DNA of 5,415 bases from an uncultured Coriobacteriaceae bacterium (lineage in GTDB: Bacteria > Actinomycetota > Coriobacteriia > Coriobacteriales > UMGS124): assembly GCA_902783515.1 (NCBI GenBank), contig CACZRK010000210.1, positions 1 through 5,415 of the forward strand, read 5' to 3'. The position numbers were made by a program, and so were the translations under genes. Below, piece by piece: positions 4,247-5,415 of the stretch. Each line of letters starts with the position of its first letter. Positions within the stretch are counted from its first letter, which is position 1. The notes below the pieces were generated by a model. It saw only the letters and a program-made list of their open reading frames with translations, ran no database searches and was not told where the DNA came from.

Positions 4247-4969
4247 TTATCGTTCCGGCGGCCACCGGGGGCGCACGAGCACCGCGCGCGAGTCGAACGG
4301 CTGCCGCGGCCGAAAGCACGCGCCGGGAAGGTCGCAGACCGGCTCGACCACGAGGCGCCCGCCGCGGTCGTCGGCGCGATCGGACGCGGCGACGGCGACC
4401 ACCGCGCGCCCGTAGCTCCCCCGCGGCGCGCATGCCAGCGCGTCCAGCAGGCGGTCCGTCAGGTTGAACGGCAGGTTCGCGAGGATGCGCAGCTCCGGCC
4501 GATCCGCCGGTCGATCCGCGTGCGATGCACACGCGCGCGACGAGAGTGCGCGATCCAGCACGGCGAATGCGTCACCGCAGGTCACGCGCGTGCGAGGACG
4601 TCGAGAGAACCGGGCGCGCAGCACACGGCAGAGGCGCGGGTCCAGCTCGACGAGCCGCAGCGGGACCGCCGAGGATACGCGCGCCGAGACCGAGCCGATG
4701 CCTGCCCCCAGCTCGATGACCTCAAGGGGCGCACGAGCAAGGGGCGCGCGGGGATCGGCGCGGATGACCCCGAGCGCGTCGAGCATGGCGGCGATCCGAC
4801 CCGCGTCGCACAGGAAGTGCTGGTCAAGCTGACGATCACGATCGCGACGACCGGCGCGCCCACGCGGAAGCGGGCGGCACGCCCAGCGGCCGCGCGAGCG
4901 CGGGGCGCCCGCGCGAGGATCGCGCGAGCGCGAGGCGCCCGCCCACGGGCCTCTCGACGGGGACGTCAT
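4247..4969 (-). CDS. Compact KsgA/Erm-like rRNA adenine dimethyltransferase domain protein
   Basis: A 240-residue SAM-dependent methyltransferase of the KsgA (RsmA)/Erm superfamily. Motifs in order: QHFL entry motif (50-53, usually QNFL), motif I ELGAGIG (86-92), VELD (107-110) for the SAM ribose, GDA (132-134), motif IV NLPFNL (165-170, the adenine-binding N-[LI]-P-[FY] motif), and a final FRP...FDSRAVLV strand (219-232). The segment between motif IV and the last strand lacks the usual Q-x-E-V-A-x-R helix and is about 15-20 residues short. The C-terminal helical domain of KsgA and Erm is missing. Residues 1-46 are an Arg-rich extension ahead of DRDRQLDQHFL, like that of actinomycete Erm proteins. 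The start at 4969 is supported by the overlap with the stop of the upstream peptidase gene. Substrate is not known: 16S (KsgA-like), 23S (Erm-like), or inactive. The stop is TAA at 4249-4247. Confidence 0.82.
   Translation of the reverse strand: MTSPSRGPWAGASRSRDPRAGAPRSRGRWACRPLPRGRAGRRDRDRQLDQHFLCDAGRIAAMLDALGVIRADPRAPLARAPLEVIELGAGIGSVSARVSSAVPLRLVELDPRLCRVLRARFSRRPRTRVTCGDAFAVLDRALSSRACASHADRPADRPELRILANLPFNLTDRLLDALACAPRGSYGRAVVAVAASDRADDRGGRLVVEPVCDLPGACFRPRQPFDSRAVLVRPRWPPER
4891..4942 (-). repeat. 30-bp in-frame tandem duplication in the methyltransferase N-terminus
   Basis: Positions 4891-4912 and 4921-4942 agree at 21 of 22 bases (difference at 4903/4933), a period of 30 bp or ten codons. 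The encoded units are AGASRSRDPR (residues 10-19) and AGAPRSRGRW (20-29). The unit is in frame, so copy number changes would only alter the length of the Arg-rich extension. Confidence 0.75.
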
Positions 4970-4971
4970 CA
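4967..4971 (-). promoter_or_regulatory. TGATG stop/start overlap joining the peptidase and methyltransferase genes
   Basis: The peptidase stop TGA (4971-4969) shares its A with the methyltransferase ATG (4969-4967). Only a weak GC-rich Shine-Dalgarno-like stretch precedes it, so translation of the methyltransferase probably depends on ribosomes finishing the peptidase. Confidence 0.7.
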
Positions 4972-5415
4972 GAACGGGCTGCCGCCGCCGCAGTAGCCGT
5001 CGCAGTAGTAGACGCTGTGGACGGCGACGCCGCTGCTGGGGATGGACTCGATGATCATGCCGTCGCCGATGTACATGGCGACGTGGTAGATCGAGCCGCC
5101 TCGCGCGTAGAACACGAGGTTGCCCGGCACGAGGCTGCTCGCGTCCATGACGAGGTTGCCGGCGCTGACGACGGTGTTGTACTGCACGCCGGACTGATGG
5201 TACAGGTAGTAGCCGCAGTCGCCGTACGCGCGCGACGTGAGGCCGGAGCAGTCGAGGACGCTGTAGGGCGTGCCGAGGTAGTTGTAGGCGGCCGAGACGA
5301 CGTCGGCCGGCTGGTAGGCGGACGACCCCGATCCCGAGCTCGACGAGCCCGAGGACGTCGAGGAGCCGTCGGAGGAGGGTGCGTAGTCGGTCGCCACGTA
5401 GGAGCCCGAGTCGTC
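4969..5415 (-). CDS. NlpC/P60 cell-wall peptidase, C-terminal part, runs off the right edge
   Basis: The last 148 codons of a secreted-type peptidoglycan endopeptidase (C40 family), which cuts peptide stems of the cell wall. The frame is open to the window edge, so the true start, any signal peptide and other domains lie outside; the GTG at 5397 is just an internal valine. Seen: a Ser/Gly linker (about 5376-5320), then the catalytic domain beginning ADVVSAAYNYLGTPY, with the nucleophile Cys in DCSGL (codon 5250-5248), catalytic His in IYHVAMYIGDG (5085-5083) and Glu in IIESI (5049-5047). A Cys-His-Glu triad is known from RipA of Mycobacterium. The segment PGNLVFY matches the usual PGDLVFF. 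It ends with a short Cys/Gly tail (YYCDGYCGGGSPF). It is the upstream partner of the methyltransferase gene, joined by a stop/start overlap. Confidence 0.92.
   Translation of the reverse strand, partial: DDSGSYVATDYAPSSDGSSTSSGSSSSGSGSSAYQPADVVSAAYNYLGTPYSVLDCSGLTSRAYGDCGYYLYHQSGVQYNTVVSAGNLVMDASSLVPGNLVFYARGGSIYHVAMYIGDGMIIESIPSSGVAVHSVYYCDGYCGGGSPF

Noticed and set aside
4133..4996. A 287-residue open frame on the plus strand over the methyltransferase region
   Set aside because: Arg-dominated sequence without motifs; the opposite strand has ordered SAM-methyltransferase motifs and a coupled start.

Overview
The window is a very GC-rich piece of bacterial chromosome with densely packed genes. 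High GC, strong G/C bias at third codon positions, a Tat-exported alkaline phosphatase of the Clostridia-like type, and regulators that resemble Firmicutes sulfur regulators together suggest a high-GC, gut-type Actinomycetota such as Coriobacteriia (Olsenella/Atopobium-like). That placement is inference; there is no rRNA or other marker gene to fix it. I see no tRNA, CRISPR array, insertion sequence or phage gene.

Layout. The left edge holds the first 94 codons of a cysteine synthase (cysK, minus strand). Its upstream region (284-578) contains a near-edge ribosome binding site, a strong leader hairpin, a -10-like box and a 24-bp inverted repeat (410-433) that looks like an operator. Next, on the minus strand, is a complete Tat-secreted alkaline phosphatase (579-2198), preceded by 325 bases without a gene that hold a possible PhoP-type promoter and, at the far end, GC-rich palindromes behind the next gene. 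A LysR-family regulator (2524-3456, minus) and an Rrf2-family regulator (3691-4206, plus) are transcribed divergently from a 234-base intergenic region containing promoters, a palindrome and a repeated leader segment. On the right, an NlpC/P60 cell-wall peptidase (4969 to beyond the right edge, minus) is joined by a TGATG stop/start overlap to a compact KsgA/Erm-like rRNA adenine methyltransferase (4247-4969, minus), which converges on the rrf2 gene.

How the genes may fit together. Three of the six genes point to cysteine/methionine metabolism: CysK makes cysteine from O-acetylserine and sulfide; the Rrf2 protein lacks the IscR cysteine ligands and resembles CymR, which in Bacillus subtilis represses sulfur genes as a complex with CysK; and the LysR protein resembles the streptococcal MtaR/MetR/CpsY group of sulfur amino acid regulators. 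A local CysK-CymR-type sensing circuit acting on the 410-433 inverted repeat is therefore the most attractive hypothesis. The phosphatase (phosphate scavenging outside the membrane) and the peptidase/methyltransferase pair look functionally separate. The methyltransferase is the strangest gene: an Arg-rich N-terminal extension containing an in-frame 30-bp tandem duplication, intact SAM-binding motifs, and no C-terminal helical domain.
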